Part shown: piece by piece, positions 35,734 through 44,186 of the stretch | Numbering within the stretch: position 1 is the first letter of the stretch | How the letters are laid out: every line of letters begins with the position of its first letter | Source: Sphingobium sp. | Lineage (GTDB): Bacteria > Pseudomonadota > Alphaproteobacteria > Sphingomonadales > Sphingomonadaceae | Assembly (NCBI GenBank): GCA_035196065.1 | Contig: CP136575.1 | Coordinates: forward strand, 2,892,769-2,956,768 | Length of the DNA: 64,000 bases | Direction of reading: 5' to 3' | Position numbers and translations under genes: made by a program | Notes under the pieces: generated by a model | The model's input: the letters and a program-made list of their open reading frames with translations, nothing else | Told to the model about the DNA's origin: nothing | The model's database searches: none

Positions 35734-37175
35734 AAGTCCGTATTTCCGATGATGCATTGGCATTGGCCTGCGGCGCAGACGCGGTTGCCGCAGCATTCGA
35801 AAAGGCGGGGATCGAAACCGAGCGGGTTTCCAGTTGGGGCATGCACTGGCTTGAGCCGCTGGTTGATGTCGATGGTGTCGGCTATGGCCCCGTCACTGTC
35901 GATCAAGTTGCGGCCATCATCGATGGCACTGCACAATCTATTGGCAGGATCGAAGAGCACCCGTTCATTGCCAAACAATCACGGCTGACCTTCATGCGTG
36001 CGGGCAAGACCCGCCCAACTTCACTCGACGATTATTATAGCAGCGATGGTTGGCTGGGATTGGCCAAAGCAAGGGAAGTTGGAGCGGAGGCAACGGTCGC
36101 GATGATTTTGGCGTCTGGCTTGCGCGGACGCGGCGGCGCAGGGTTTCCAGCTGGCATCAAATGGAAAACCGTTGCAGATGCAACAGCAGACCAGAAATAT
36201 ATCGTCTGCAACGCCGATGAGGGCGACAGCGCCACATTTGCCGACCGCATGGTGATGGAGGGCGATCCCTTCATGCTGATTGAAGGTATGGCGATCGCGG
36301 GGTTGGCCGTGGGCGCGAACAAAGGCTTTGTTTACATCCGTTCCGAATATCCGCACGCGATTGCCAAAATGGAAGCCGCGATCAAGGCCTGCGCACATTT
36401 GATCGCGCCTTTTGTGGTCGAAGTTCGTGTGGGGGCCGGCGCCTATGTTTGCGGAGAGGAAACCTCCCTTCTCAACAGCCTGGAGGGCAAGCGCGGCGAA
36501 GTGCGCGCCAAGCCCCCCCTGCCCGCACTTGAAGGCCTGTTCGGCAAGCCTACTGTGGTGAATAATGTTCTGACGCTGGCGGCAGTTCCATGGATCATGA
36601 CCCACGGCGGAGAGGCGTACGCCGCCTTTGGTATGGGTCGGTCAAAAGGGACGATGCCGGTGCAATTGGCGGGTAACGTCAAAAATGGCGGCCTGTTCGA
36701 AGTCGCCTTCGGGATCACGCTGGGCGAATTGGTGAACGAAATCGGCGGCGGCACGGACAGCGGCCGACCGGTACGTTGTGTCCAGGTGGGGGGGCCATTG
36801 GGCGCTTATATCCCGCCTTCACAATTTGATTTACCGTTCGACTATGAAGCCTTTACCGCCGCCGATGCGCTGATCGGCCATGCCGGAATCACTGTATTCG
36901 ATGACAGTGTCGACATGGCGCAAATGGCGCGCTTTGCGATGGAATTCTGCGCAGCTGAAAGCTGCGGAAAATGCACACCATGCCGACTTGGCAGCACGCG
37001 CGGCGTTGAAACGATCGACCAGATTATCGCCGGCAAGAATGTGGACGAAAATCTTGAATTGATTGCCGATCTCTCAGAGACGATGAAATATGGTTCTCTC
37101 TGCGCGCTGGGGGGCTTCACCCCCTATCCAGTGATGAGCGCGATCCGGCATTTCCCCGAGGACTTCAAAAAGTGA
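35730..37175 (+). CDS. fdsB: NAD-dependent formate dehydrogenase beta subunit (FMN/NAD)
   Basis: 481 residues from the ATG overlapping the fdsG stop. About 100 N-terminal residues are followed by the NuoF-type core: GLRGRGGAGFPAGIKWK (130-146, FMN/NADH glycine loop), YIVCNADEGD, and a [4Fe-4S] site ESCGKCTPC with Cys412, Cys415, Cys418 and Cys458. It receives electrons from the iron-sulfur chain and reduces NAD+. Its 3' end overlaps a GTG start of a homocysteine methyltransferase-like gene rather than fdsA, an unusual arrangement for this operon. Confidence 0.94.
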   Translation: MKVRISDDALALACGADAVAAAFEKAGIETERVSSWGMHWLEPLVDVDGVGYGPVTVDQVAAIIDGTAQSIGRIEEHPFIAKQSRLTFMRAGKTRPTSLDDYYSSDGWLGLAKAREVGAEATVAMILASGLRGRGGAGFPAGIKWKTVADATADQKYIVCNADEGDSATFADRMVMEGDPFMLIEGMAIAGLAVGANKGFVYIRSEYPHAIAKMEAAIKACAHLIAPFVVEVRVGAGAYVCGEETSLLNSLEGKRGEVRAKPPLPALEGLFGKPTVVNNVLTLAAVPWIMTHGGEAYAAFGMGRSKGTMPVQLAGNVKNGGLFEVAFGITLGELVNEIGGGTDSGRPVRCVQVGGPLGAYIPPSQFDLPFDYEAFTAADALIGHAGITVFDDSVDMAQMARFAMEFCAAESCGKCTPCRLGSTRGVETIDQIIAGKNVDENLELIADLSETMKYGSLCALGGFTPYPVMSAIRHFPEDFKK

Positions 37176-38038
37176 CGACCATCCTTGATGGCGGCATGGG
37201 GCGGGAGTTGCAGCGGCTGGGCGCTCCGTTCCGGCAGCCCGAATGGTCTGCCCTCGCGCTGCTACAAGGCCCAGAATATGTGACGCAGGCGCACGAAGGC
37301 TTTGCCCGCGCCGGGGCGAACATGATCTCGACCAACAGCTATGCAATCGTGCCCTTTCATATTGGCGACACGCTGTTTGCGGAACGCGGACTTGCTCTGG
37401 CTAGCCTCGCCGGCCAGTTGGCGCGTGATGTCGCCAATCGCCACGGCGTTCGCGTTGCGGGTTCGTTGCCGCCAGTTCTCGGATCCTACCGGCCTGACCT
37501 GTTTGAAGTGAAGGCCGCGCGCGCCATCCTGACCGTTCTGATCGAGGGGCTGACCCCTTTTGCGGATGTCTGGCTAGCCGAAACGCTCAGCAGCCTTGGC
37601 GAAGCCGAACTTGTCGGCGAAATGCTGGCTGCAGACAGCCGTCCACTCTGGCTGTCGTTCACGTTGAACGATGAAGGAAGTGCCAGGTTGCGTTCGGGCG
37701 AAAGCATCGAGGCAGCGGTCGCTCTGGCGCAGAAACTGGGCGCAGCCGCGCTACTGTTCAATTGCAGCGCGCCCGAAGTGATGGAAGATGCGGTCGCAAG
37801 GGCGCGTGCCGCAATGGGCACTGATGCGATTGAGATCGGCGTCTATGCCAACGGCTTTGCGCACACCGACACAGAGGTTCCCGCCAATGGTGGGCTGCGC
37901 GATATCAGGACGGACCTTGATCCGCCGCGCTATCTTGAATGGGCGCGCAAATGGGTTGCCGCGGGCGCGACCATGGTCGGCGGATGCTGCGGCATCGGTC
38001 CGCAACATATACAAGCCTTGGCTGGAGGGTTGCGATGA
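37172..38038 (+). CDS. Homocysteine S-methyltransferase family protein (MmuM/BHMT-like)
   Basis: 288 residues starting at GTG 37172, four bases inside fdsB. The fold starts LDGGMGRELQRLG, and the zinc ligands are Cys198 (LLFNCSAPEV) and the pair Cys272/Cys273 (VGGCCGIGPQH), as in homocysteine methyltransferases. These enzymes move a methyl from S-methylmethionine, betaine or a related donor to homocysteine, giving methionine. In this operon a betaine or sulfonium donor is plausible: it would save a methyl group instead of oxidising it. Donor identity cannot be read from sequence. A fdsA gene follows after 44 bases. Confidence 0.88.
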   Translation: MTTILDGGMGRELQRLGAPFRQPEWSALALLQGPEYVTQAHEGFARAGANMISTNSYAIVPFHIGDTLFAERGLALASLAGQLARDVANRHGVRVAGSLPPVLGSYRPDLFEVKAARAILTVLIEGLTPFADVWLAETLSSLGEAELVGEMLAADSRPLWLSFTLNDEGSARLRSGESIEAAVALAQKLGAAALLFNCSAPEVMEDAVARARAAMGTDAIEIGVYANGFAHTDTEVPANGGLRDIRTDLDPPRYLEWARKWVAAGATMVGGCCGIGPQHIQALAGGLR

Positions 38039-38082
38039 CGCAAAGACTCCAATTCTCCGCCATTTTCCTGTAGGGTAAGCAC

Positions 38083-40941
38083 ATGACGTACCAGCCGCAA
38101 AAGGATTTCGGGACCCCCCAGAGCCGGTCCAAGGATACCGTCGAATGCATGATTGACGGCCGCGCCGTTAGCGTGCCGGCCGGTACCAGCATAATGCGCG
38201 CAGCCGCAGAAAATGGCGCCAACATCCCCAAACTCTGCGCGACCGACAATATGAAAAGCTTCGGCTCTTGCCGCTTGTGCCTTGTCGAAGTCGAAGGCCG
38301 CAAGGGGACCCCAGCCAGCTGCACAACGCCGGTCGAAGCCGGCATGGTCGTGCACACGCAAACGCCATTGCTGCAGAAACTGCGCAAAGGCGTGATGGAA
38401 CTCTATATTTCCGATCATCCTCTGGATTGCCTGACCTGCGCGGCCAATGGCGACTGCGAATTGCAGGATCAGGCTGGGGCAGTCGGACTGCGCGATGTGC
38501 GTTATGATGTCGAGGCGACGCATCTGGGGCAGGAGAAGGATCACTCCAACCCCTATTTCGATTTCGACCCCAGCAAATGCATCGCCTGTTCACGCTGCGT
38601 CCGTGCCTGTGACGAAGTGCAGGGGACGCTGGCGCTGACGATGGAAGGACGCGGCTGGGATTCGAAAATTTCCGCGGGCCTCGCCAGCGACGATTTCCTT
38701 GGCAGCGAATGTGTTTCCTGCGGGGCCTGCGTGCAGGCCTGCCCGACAGCCACTCTGGTTGAGAAAACCGTTGTCGAAGTTGGCACGCCCGAACGCAGCA
38801 TCGTTACAACATGCGCCTATTGCGGTGTTGGGTGCACTTTCCGCGCGGAAATGCGGGGCGAACAGCTGGTGCGGATGGTTCCTTGGAAAGATGGCAAGGC
38901 CAATCGCGGCCATAGCTGCGTCAAGGGCCGCTTCGCCTGGGGCTATGCCCAACACCAGGATCGCATATTGAAACCCATGATACGCGCAAGCATCAGCGAA
39001 CCATGGCGCGAAGTCGAATGGGATGAAGCCTTTGCCTACGCAGCGTCGGAACTGAAACGGATCAGCGAAAAATATGGGCGTCATGCACTGGGCGGCATCA
39101 CCTCCAGCCGTTGCACCAATGAAGAAACCTTCCTCGTCCAGAAACTGGTTCGGGCCGGCTTTCGCAATAATAACGTCGATACGTGTGCGCGCGTCTGCCA
39201 TTCGCCGACCGGCTATGGCCTGAAAACAACGTTCGGCACCAGCGCAGGCACACAGGATTTCGATTCTGTCGAAGATTGTGACGTCATGCTGATCATCGGT
39301 GCGAACCCCACCGATGCGCACCCCGTATTTGCAAGCCGCATGAAGCGCCGGCTGCGCGGCCAGGATGGTCGTCCGCCTGCAAAACTGATCGTGATCGATC
39401 CCCGTCGCACCAATCTAGTTCGCTCACCCCATATTGAGGCGGATGTCCATCTGCCGTTGCGGCCGGGTACCAACGTCGCCGTATTAACCGCGATGGCGCA
39501 TGTGATCGTGACCGAGGGCCTTGTCGACGAAGCCTTTGTCCGCGAACGTTGCGATTGGGATGAGTTCAGCCACTGGGCAGAGTTTGTCGGCCAAGAACGA
39601 AATTCGCCGGAAACACTCGAAGCAATCACGCAAGTTGCCGCCGCCGACATCCGTCAGGCTGCCCGCCTTTTCGCCACCGAACCCAATGGCGCGATCTATT
39701 ACGGCCTTGGCGTTACAGAACATAGTCAGGGCAGTTCTACCGTGATTGCGATTGCCAACCTTGCAATGGCGACAGGCAATATCGGACGGCGCGGCGTGGG
39801 CGTGAACCCCTTGCGCGGCCAGAATAATGTGCAGGGTGCCTGCGACATGGGCAGTTTTCCGCACGAATTTTCCGGCTATCGCCATGTCAGCGACGGCGAA
39901 ACGCGCCGGCTATTCGAAGCTGACTGGGGCGTCAGCCTTGATCCCGAACCGGGACTGCGCATTCCGAATATGCTCGACGCGGCAACCGACGGGGTGTTCA
40001 AGGCGCTCTATTGTCAGGGAGAGGACATCCTGCAATCCGATCCCAACACTGCCCATGTTTCGGCAGGGCTGGCGGCAATGGAATGCGTAATCGTCCATGA
40101 CCTGTTTTTGAACGAGACAGCAAATTACGCGCATATCTTCCTGCCCGGTTCGACCTTCCTCGAAAAGAACGGCACGTTCACCAATGCCGAACGGCGCATA
40201 CAGCCTGTGCGCAAGGTGATGACGCCGCTGAACGGTCTTGAGGATTGGGAAGTCACGCAACGCTTGGCGCAGGCGATGGGGCTGGACTGGAACTACAGCC
40301 ATCCAAGCGAGATCATGGATGAAATCTCCAGGCTTACGCCGAGCTTTGCCGGGGTCAACTTTGACCGGCTCAATAAGGAAGGGTCATTGCAATGGCCGGT
40401 GAATGATGCCGCACCAGACGGTTCGCCGATCATGCATGTTGATGGCTTCGTGCGCGGCAAAGGCAAGTTTGTCGTAACCGATTATGTACCGACCGATGAA
40501 AAAACCGGTCCGCGTTTCCCATTATTGCTCACCACGGGACGGATCCTCAGCCACTATAATGTCGGCGCACAGACGCGCCGTACTGATAATGTGGCATGGC
40601 ACCCGGAAGATTTGCTGGAAATCCATCCAATCGATGCCGAGGATCGGGGCCTTAAAACGGGAGACTGGGTCAAGCTCACGTCTCGCGCCGGGGAAACAAC
40701 GCTGCGCGCACAGGTTACAGATCGCGTTGCGCCAGGCGTTGTTTATACAACTTTCCATCACCCTGACACACAAGCCAATGTTGTCACAACCGACCATTCG
40801 GACTGGGCCACCAATTGCCCTGAATATAAGGTGACTGCGGTGCAGATCAGCGCCTCTAACGGTCCGACTGATTGGCAGGAGGAATATCGTGAACAGGCCG
40901 CGCGCTCGCGCCGTATCGTCCATGCTGAGCCCGCCGAATGA
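38083..40941 (+). CDS. fdsA: NAD-dependent formate dehydrogenase alpha subunit (molybdenum, Fe-S)
   Basis: 952 residues. An N-terminal NuoG-like part carries a [2Fe-2S] site (Cys52, 63, 66, 80), a His-Cys3 [4Fe-4S] site (His112, Cys116, 119, 125) and two ferredoxin-type sites (Cys166-176 and Cys210-220). The molybdopterin domain begins CAYCGVGC (244-251) with a fourth Cys at 279. The metal ligand is Cys372 in DTCARVCHSPTG, not selenocysteine, followed by the conserved His373. It oxidises formate to CO2 at a bis-MGD cofactor and sends electrons to FdsG/FdsB. Start ATG 38083; the stop overlaps fdsD. Confidence 0.95.
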   Translation: MTYQPQKDFGTPQSRSKDTVECMIDGRAVSVPAGTSIMRAAAENGANIPKLCATDNMKSFGSCRLCLVEVEGRKGTPASCTTPVEAGMVVHTQTPLLQKLRKGVMELYISDHPLDCLTCAANGDCELQDQAGAVGLRDVRYDVEATHLGQEKDHSNPYFDFDPSKCIACSRCVRACDEVQGTLALTMEGRGWDSKISAGLASDDFLGSECVSCGACVQACPTATLVEKTVVEVGTPERSIVTTCAYCGVGCTFRAEMRGEQLVRMVPWKDGKANRGHSCVKGRFAWGYAQHQDRILKPMIRASISEPWREVEWDEAFAYAASELKRISEKYGRHALGGITSSRCTNEETFLVQKLVRAGFRNNNVDTCARVCHSPTGYGLKTTFGTSAGTQDFDSVEDCDVMLIIGANPTDAHPVFASRMKRRLRGQDGRPPAKLIVIDPRRTNLVRSPHIEADVHLPLRPGTNVAVLTAMAHVIVTEGLVDEAFVRERCDWDEFSHWAEFVGQERNSPETLEAITQVAAADIRQAARLFATEPNGAIYYGLGVTEHSQGSSTVIAIANLAMATGNIGRRGVGVNPLRGQNNVQGACDMGSFPHEFSGYRHVSDGETRRLFEADWGVSLDPEPGLRIPNMLDAATDGVFKALYCQGEDILQSDPNTAHVSAGLAAMECVIVHDLFLNETANYAHIFLPGSTFLEKNGTFTNAERRIQPVRKVMTPLNGLEDWEVTQRLAQAMGLDWNYSHPSEIMDEISRLTPSFAGVNFDRLNKEGSLQWPVNDAAPDGSPIMHVDGFVRGKGKFVVTDYVPTDEKTGPRFPLLLTTGRILSHYNVGAQTRRTDNVAWHPEDLLEIHPIDAEDRGLKTGDWVKLTSRAGETTLRAQVTDRVAPGVVYTTFHHPDTQANVVTTDHSDWATNCPEYKVTAVQISASNGPTDWQEEYREQAARSRRIVHAEPAE

Positions 40942-41150
40942 ACACGGTTGATAAACTGGTGCTGATGGCGAACCAGATTGCAGCGAACCAGATGCACGAA
41001 CCTGATCCTGCCAGGGCCACGGCGGAGCATATCCGCCTCTATTGGGATCCGCGGATGAAGCAGATGATTTTCGCAAATGGCAGTAAGGGGCTCACAGAAA
41101 CAGCCGCCGCCGCCATTGCCCTGCTTGCCGAAACGCATGACCGCGCCTGA
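40938..41150 (+). CDS. fdsD: Formate dehydrogenase delta subunit
   Basis: 70 residues. The sequence VDKLVLMANQIAANQMHEP and RLYWDPRMKQMI matches the small FdsD family, needed for assembly or activity of FdsABG-type dehydrogenases though not for the iron-sulfur chain. It is coupled to fdsA (ATGA) and overlaps fdhD by 14 bases. Confidence 0.92.
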   Translation: MNTVDKLVLMANQIAANQMHEPDPARATAEHIRLYWDPRMKQMIFANGSKGLTETAAAAIALLAETHDRA

Positions 41151-41931
41151 ATCCGGATCACGGCCTTTCCGATTTGCGGTGCTGAGGCCGGACAGGCACC
41201 AAAGCGAGTTTTTGGAGCGGGCGCTTATATCCGAGGTTCCTGTAGCCTTTGAATATAATGGCATCGGCTATGCGGTGATGATGGCCACGCCGGTCGACCT
41301 CGAAGATTTTGCCATCGGCTTCACGCTTTCCGAACAGCTGGTGGACAGCGCCGACGATATCGAAGCGATCGACACCCATCGGGTAGAAAAGGGCTGGATC
41401 GTGCGCATCCAGCTGCCCGCCGACAGGGCGGAAAAAGTCTATGCACGCGCGCGCCAACGCGTTTCCGAAAGCAGCTGCGGACTGTGCGGCATGGACAATC
41501 TGGACGAAGTCATGCGCGAACTGCCCAGCGTCACGGCGCGGCTCGAGGTCGCGGACGATGCCATATTTGCCGCGCTTCAGGCACTTCGCGACCACCAGCA
41601 TCTGAATGCCACGACAGGTGCATGCCATGCGGCCGCCTTTTGTGCCGTTGACGGTTCAATCCTGATGGTTCGCGAAGATGTCGGCCGGCATAATGCTCTC
41701 GACAAGGTCATTGGCGCCATCGCCAAATCCGGAAACGCACCTGAAAACGGTTTTCTACTTTTGACGGCGCGCTGTAGTTTTGAACTGGTTCAAAAGACCA
41801 TATTGGCAAATTGTCCCGCTCTGGTGACCATCTCTGCTGCAACCGACTTGGCGACACATACCGCAGCAAAATACGGTTTGCGCCTGATCAGTCTGGCACG
41901 ACAGGATTCCGCGCTGTCCGCATGTCCATAA
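41137..41931 (+). CDS. fdhD: Formate dehydrogenase accessory sulfurtransferase FdhD (FdsC)
   Basis: 264 residues from the ATG at 41137; a longer frame runs over fdsD and has no support. Central landmarks are SSCGLCG with Cys114 and Cys117 (the sulfur-carrier CxxC loop) and VREDVGRHNALDKVIG, the GDP/bis-MGD-binding region of the family. FdhD moves sulfur from a desulfurase to bis-MGD before it is inserted into the FdsA subunit. The order here is fdsA-fdsD-fdhD instead of the more usual fdsA-fdsC-fdsD. The last 44 bases overlap an antisense LysR gene. Confidence 0.93.
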   Translation: MTAPESGSRPFRFAVLRPDRHQSEFLERALISEVPVAFEYNGIGYAVMMATPVDLEDFAIGFTLSEQLVDSADDIEAIDTHRVEKGWIVRIQLPADRAEKVYARARQRVSESSCGLCGMDNLDEVMRELPSVTARLEVADDAIFAALQALRDHQHLNATTGACHAAAFCAVDGSILMVREDVGRHNALDKVIGAIAKSGNAPENGFLLLTARCSFELVQKTILANCPALVTISAATDLATHTAAKYGLRLISLARQDSALSACP

Positions 41932-42904
41932 AGCGTCCGATCAACCAGCTTCTGAATATCGAAATCGCAGGATCCGACAAATCGTCCGGATGCAATTTCA
42001 GATAATAGCCATAACCTTCCTCGATCACCGCATCATAGGGCATAACCAATCTGCCCGCGGCAATTTCAGGCGCAAACATATCGATATCGGCCAAGGTCAC
42101 ACCCGTTCCGCCCATGGCATATTGGGCGGCTGTGATGGCGGTATCAAAGGCAAGGCCTTCGTCCGTATCAATATCCAACCCCAATTGCCGTGCATAATTT
42201 GACCACAAAAGATCGCGCGGTTGACCCGCAAGTTTTATGTGCAGCAATTCTTGTTGCGACAGAAATTGGGCGACGCCTTGCCCCGAAGCCGCCTTGGCAG
42301 TTTCGGGCGAACATAATGGCGCGACGCGGACCATCCACAGCAAGTCGGTCACAAAGTCGTCCACATTTGGCCGGTCGTAGACGATGGCCATGTCGGTATT
42401 GGTTGCAGGCAGGCCAGTGACGTTCGCGCTGGAAACATCAATCCTATAGTCTGGATGCTCGATGCGGAATTCGTGCAGCAGCGGCAAAAGCTGTTGTTGC
42501 AGCATTGATGGCGGGATGTGGATCCGCAGCGCACGTTTTGCCTGCCGGTCATCGCGGATCGCATTTAACGTCTGCTCGATGCGATCAAGGCTTTTTGCAA
42601 CAACAGGCAGCAATTCTTCGCCCGCCGCGGTCAGCGCGAGGCCTGTTGCCTCCCGTTCGAACAAGGGCTTGCCCAACAGTTCTTCAAGCCCGCTGACATG
42701 CCGGCTCATTGCGCTTTGCGACACCGATAGCGCCGTGGCCCCGCCGGTGAAGCTGCGATGCTGGCCCACGGCCTCAAAAGCGCGCAGCGCGTTAAGAGGC
42801 AGCCACCGCCGGTTTATCGAACCCTTGCTCTGAATTTTCCTCGCCTTTCGCGTTCGCAAATTGACCTGCCCGCCCTTTAGCGGAACATTTTGATATGGGG
42901 CCAT
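41888..42904 (-). CDS. LysR-family transcriptional regulator, GcvA-like
   Basis: 338 residues. The helix-turn-helix (WLPLNALRAFEAVGQHRSFT then AATALSVSQSAMSRHVSGLE) begins only at about residue 34, after an unusual basic tail (LRTRKARKIQSKGSINRR). No better start is visible and no clear ribosome site precedes the ATG, so the true start may be a later non-ATG codon. It diverges from the Rieske/Sox operon across 70 bases, the usual layout for a LysR activator of the neighbouring operon. It converges on fdhD with a 44-base overlap. Confidence 0.88.
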   Translation of the reverse strand: MAPYQNVPLKGGQVNLRTRKARKIQSKGSINRRWLPLNALRAFEAVGQHRSFTGGATALSVSQSAMSRHVSGLEELLGKPLFEREATGLALTAAGEELLPVVAKSLDRIEQTLNAIRDDRQAKRALRIHIPPSMLQQQLLPLLHEFRIEHPDYRIDVSSANVTGLPATNTDMAIVYDRPNVDDFVTDLLWMVRVAPLCSPETAKAASGQGVAQFLSQQELLHIKLAGQPRDLLWSNYARQLGLDIDTDEGLAFDTAITAAQYAMGGTGVTLADIDMFAPEIAAGRLVMPYDAVIEEGYGYYLKLHPDDLSDPAISIFRSWLIGRFMDMRTARNPVVPD

Positions 42905-42974
42905 GATAAAAAGTGATTATTCCCTATGGCAGTGACGGTTCTAACGCCTGAAGGTTCATTGAGATAAGGGAAGA

Positions 42975-44186
42975 ATGATGGATATCGCCCGGTTTTCTGC
43001 TCTGTTGAGCCAACGGCAGGCTAGCCATACATTGCCGCAGGATCTCTATATCAGCGATGACAGTTTCGCATTCGATATGGACGCGATCTACCGCCACAGC
43101 TGGCTGATGGCCGGCATGGCATGCGAACTGCCAAAGTCCGGCAGTTACATGGCGCTGAATATCGGCAAATGGCCGGTGATCATCACCCGCGACGCGAACG
43201 ATGAAATTCACGCCTTTCACAACAGCTGCCGACATCGCGGTTCCATCCTGTGCCAACCCGGCCATGGCTCTGCGCCAAAACTGGTCTGCCCCTATCACCG
43301 CTGGACCTATAATCTCGACGGCTCGCTTTTCGCCGCGACGCGGATGCCTGCCGATTTCGAAAAGGGCGACCATGGGTTGAAACCGGTGCAGGTTCGCACG
43401 GTTGCCGGCGCGATCTTCATCTGCCTCTCGGATGACCCACCGGCTTTTGATGAATTTGGTGATCGCTTTGCCGAATATGCCGCGCCGTTGAATTTCACCG
43501 ACATGAAGCTTGCCGGAACCGACCTGATGGTCGAGCAAGCCAATTGGAAGCTGGTGATGGACAATGCGCGCGAATGTTACCATTGCGCAACCGGCCATCC
43601 AGACCTCGCCAAATCCTTCCCGGTGGTCTTCAGCGGCTTTTTCGACGCCGAGGGCGACAGGCGCGCCACCGAATATGCTGCCGCGATGGACGCGCTCGGT
43701 CTGCCGCACCAAGCCGTGCAGGGTGACTGGTGGCAGATGAGCCGCTTTGCCCTCAACGAAGGCGCAAGCACGATCAGCATGGATGGTCAGCATCTTGTCA
43801 AGAAACTGCTGGTCGAAGGTAATGGCGGCAGCGTCGGATCGTTTCGCTGGGCTCTCGATCCACATCTATTCGCGCATGCGACATCGGACCATGTGTTCAC
43901 CTGCAGCTTCCTGCCGGTTTCGGCAACCGAAACGCACGCGCACAGCAGGTGGTACGTGCACAAGGATGCAGTTGAAGGGGTCGATTACAATGTCGACGAA
44001 CTTAAGGAGGTGTGGTTGAAAACCAACCTTCAGGATCGCGAACTGGCGGAAAACAACCATCGCGGTGTGGTCAGCCCCGGATATACGCCAGGTCCGTATT
44101 CGCCCGATGCCGAAACATTGGCCCTGCAATTTGCGGACTGGTATTGCACCAAGGCACAAGCCTATATCGATACCCATGCCAGATAA
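42975..44186 (+). CDS. Rieske [2Fe-2S] oxygenase alpha subunit, betaine-demethylase type
   Basis: 403 residues. Rieske ligands are Cys85, His87, Cys105 and His108; the iron site has DNARECYHCATGHPD with His203 and His208; the C-terminal LQDRELAENNHRGV carries the Asp ligand region and is the block shared with glycine betaine/proline betaine demethylases. It should hydroxylate an N-methyl group and release formaldehyde. First gene of an eight-gene unit that continues with a PLP lyase, an opine-oxidase-like pair and soxBDAG. Two ATGs stand in tandem after GGGAAG. No reductase is encoded in the unit. Confidence 0.9.
   Translation: MMDIARFSALLSQRQASHTLPQDLYISDDSFAFDMDAIYRHSWLMAGMACELPKSGSYMALNIGKWPVIITRDANDEIHAFHNSCRHRGSILCQPGHGSAPKLVCPYHRWTYNLDGSLFAATRMPADFEKGDHGLKPVQVRTVAGAIFICLSDDPPAFDEFGDRFAEYAAPLNFTDMKLAGTDLMVEQANWKLVMDNARECYHCATGHPDLAKSFPVVFSGFFDAEGDRRATEYAAAMDALGLPHQAVQGDWWQMSRFALNEGASTISMDGQHLVKKLLVEGNGGSVGSFRWALDPHLFAHATSDHVFTCSFLPVSATETHAHSRWYVHKDAVEGVDYNVDELKEVWLKTNLQDRELAENNHRGVVSPGYTPGPYSPDAETLALQFADWYCTKAQAYIDTHAR

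Noticed and set aside
35323-40941. Complex I (nuoEFG) fragment
   Set aside because: The large subunit has a full molybdopterin domain with the Cys372-His373 active site, and fdsD and fdhD follow, so it is formate dehydrogenase.
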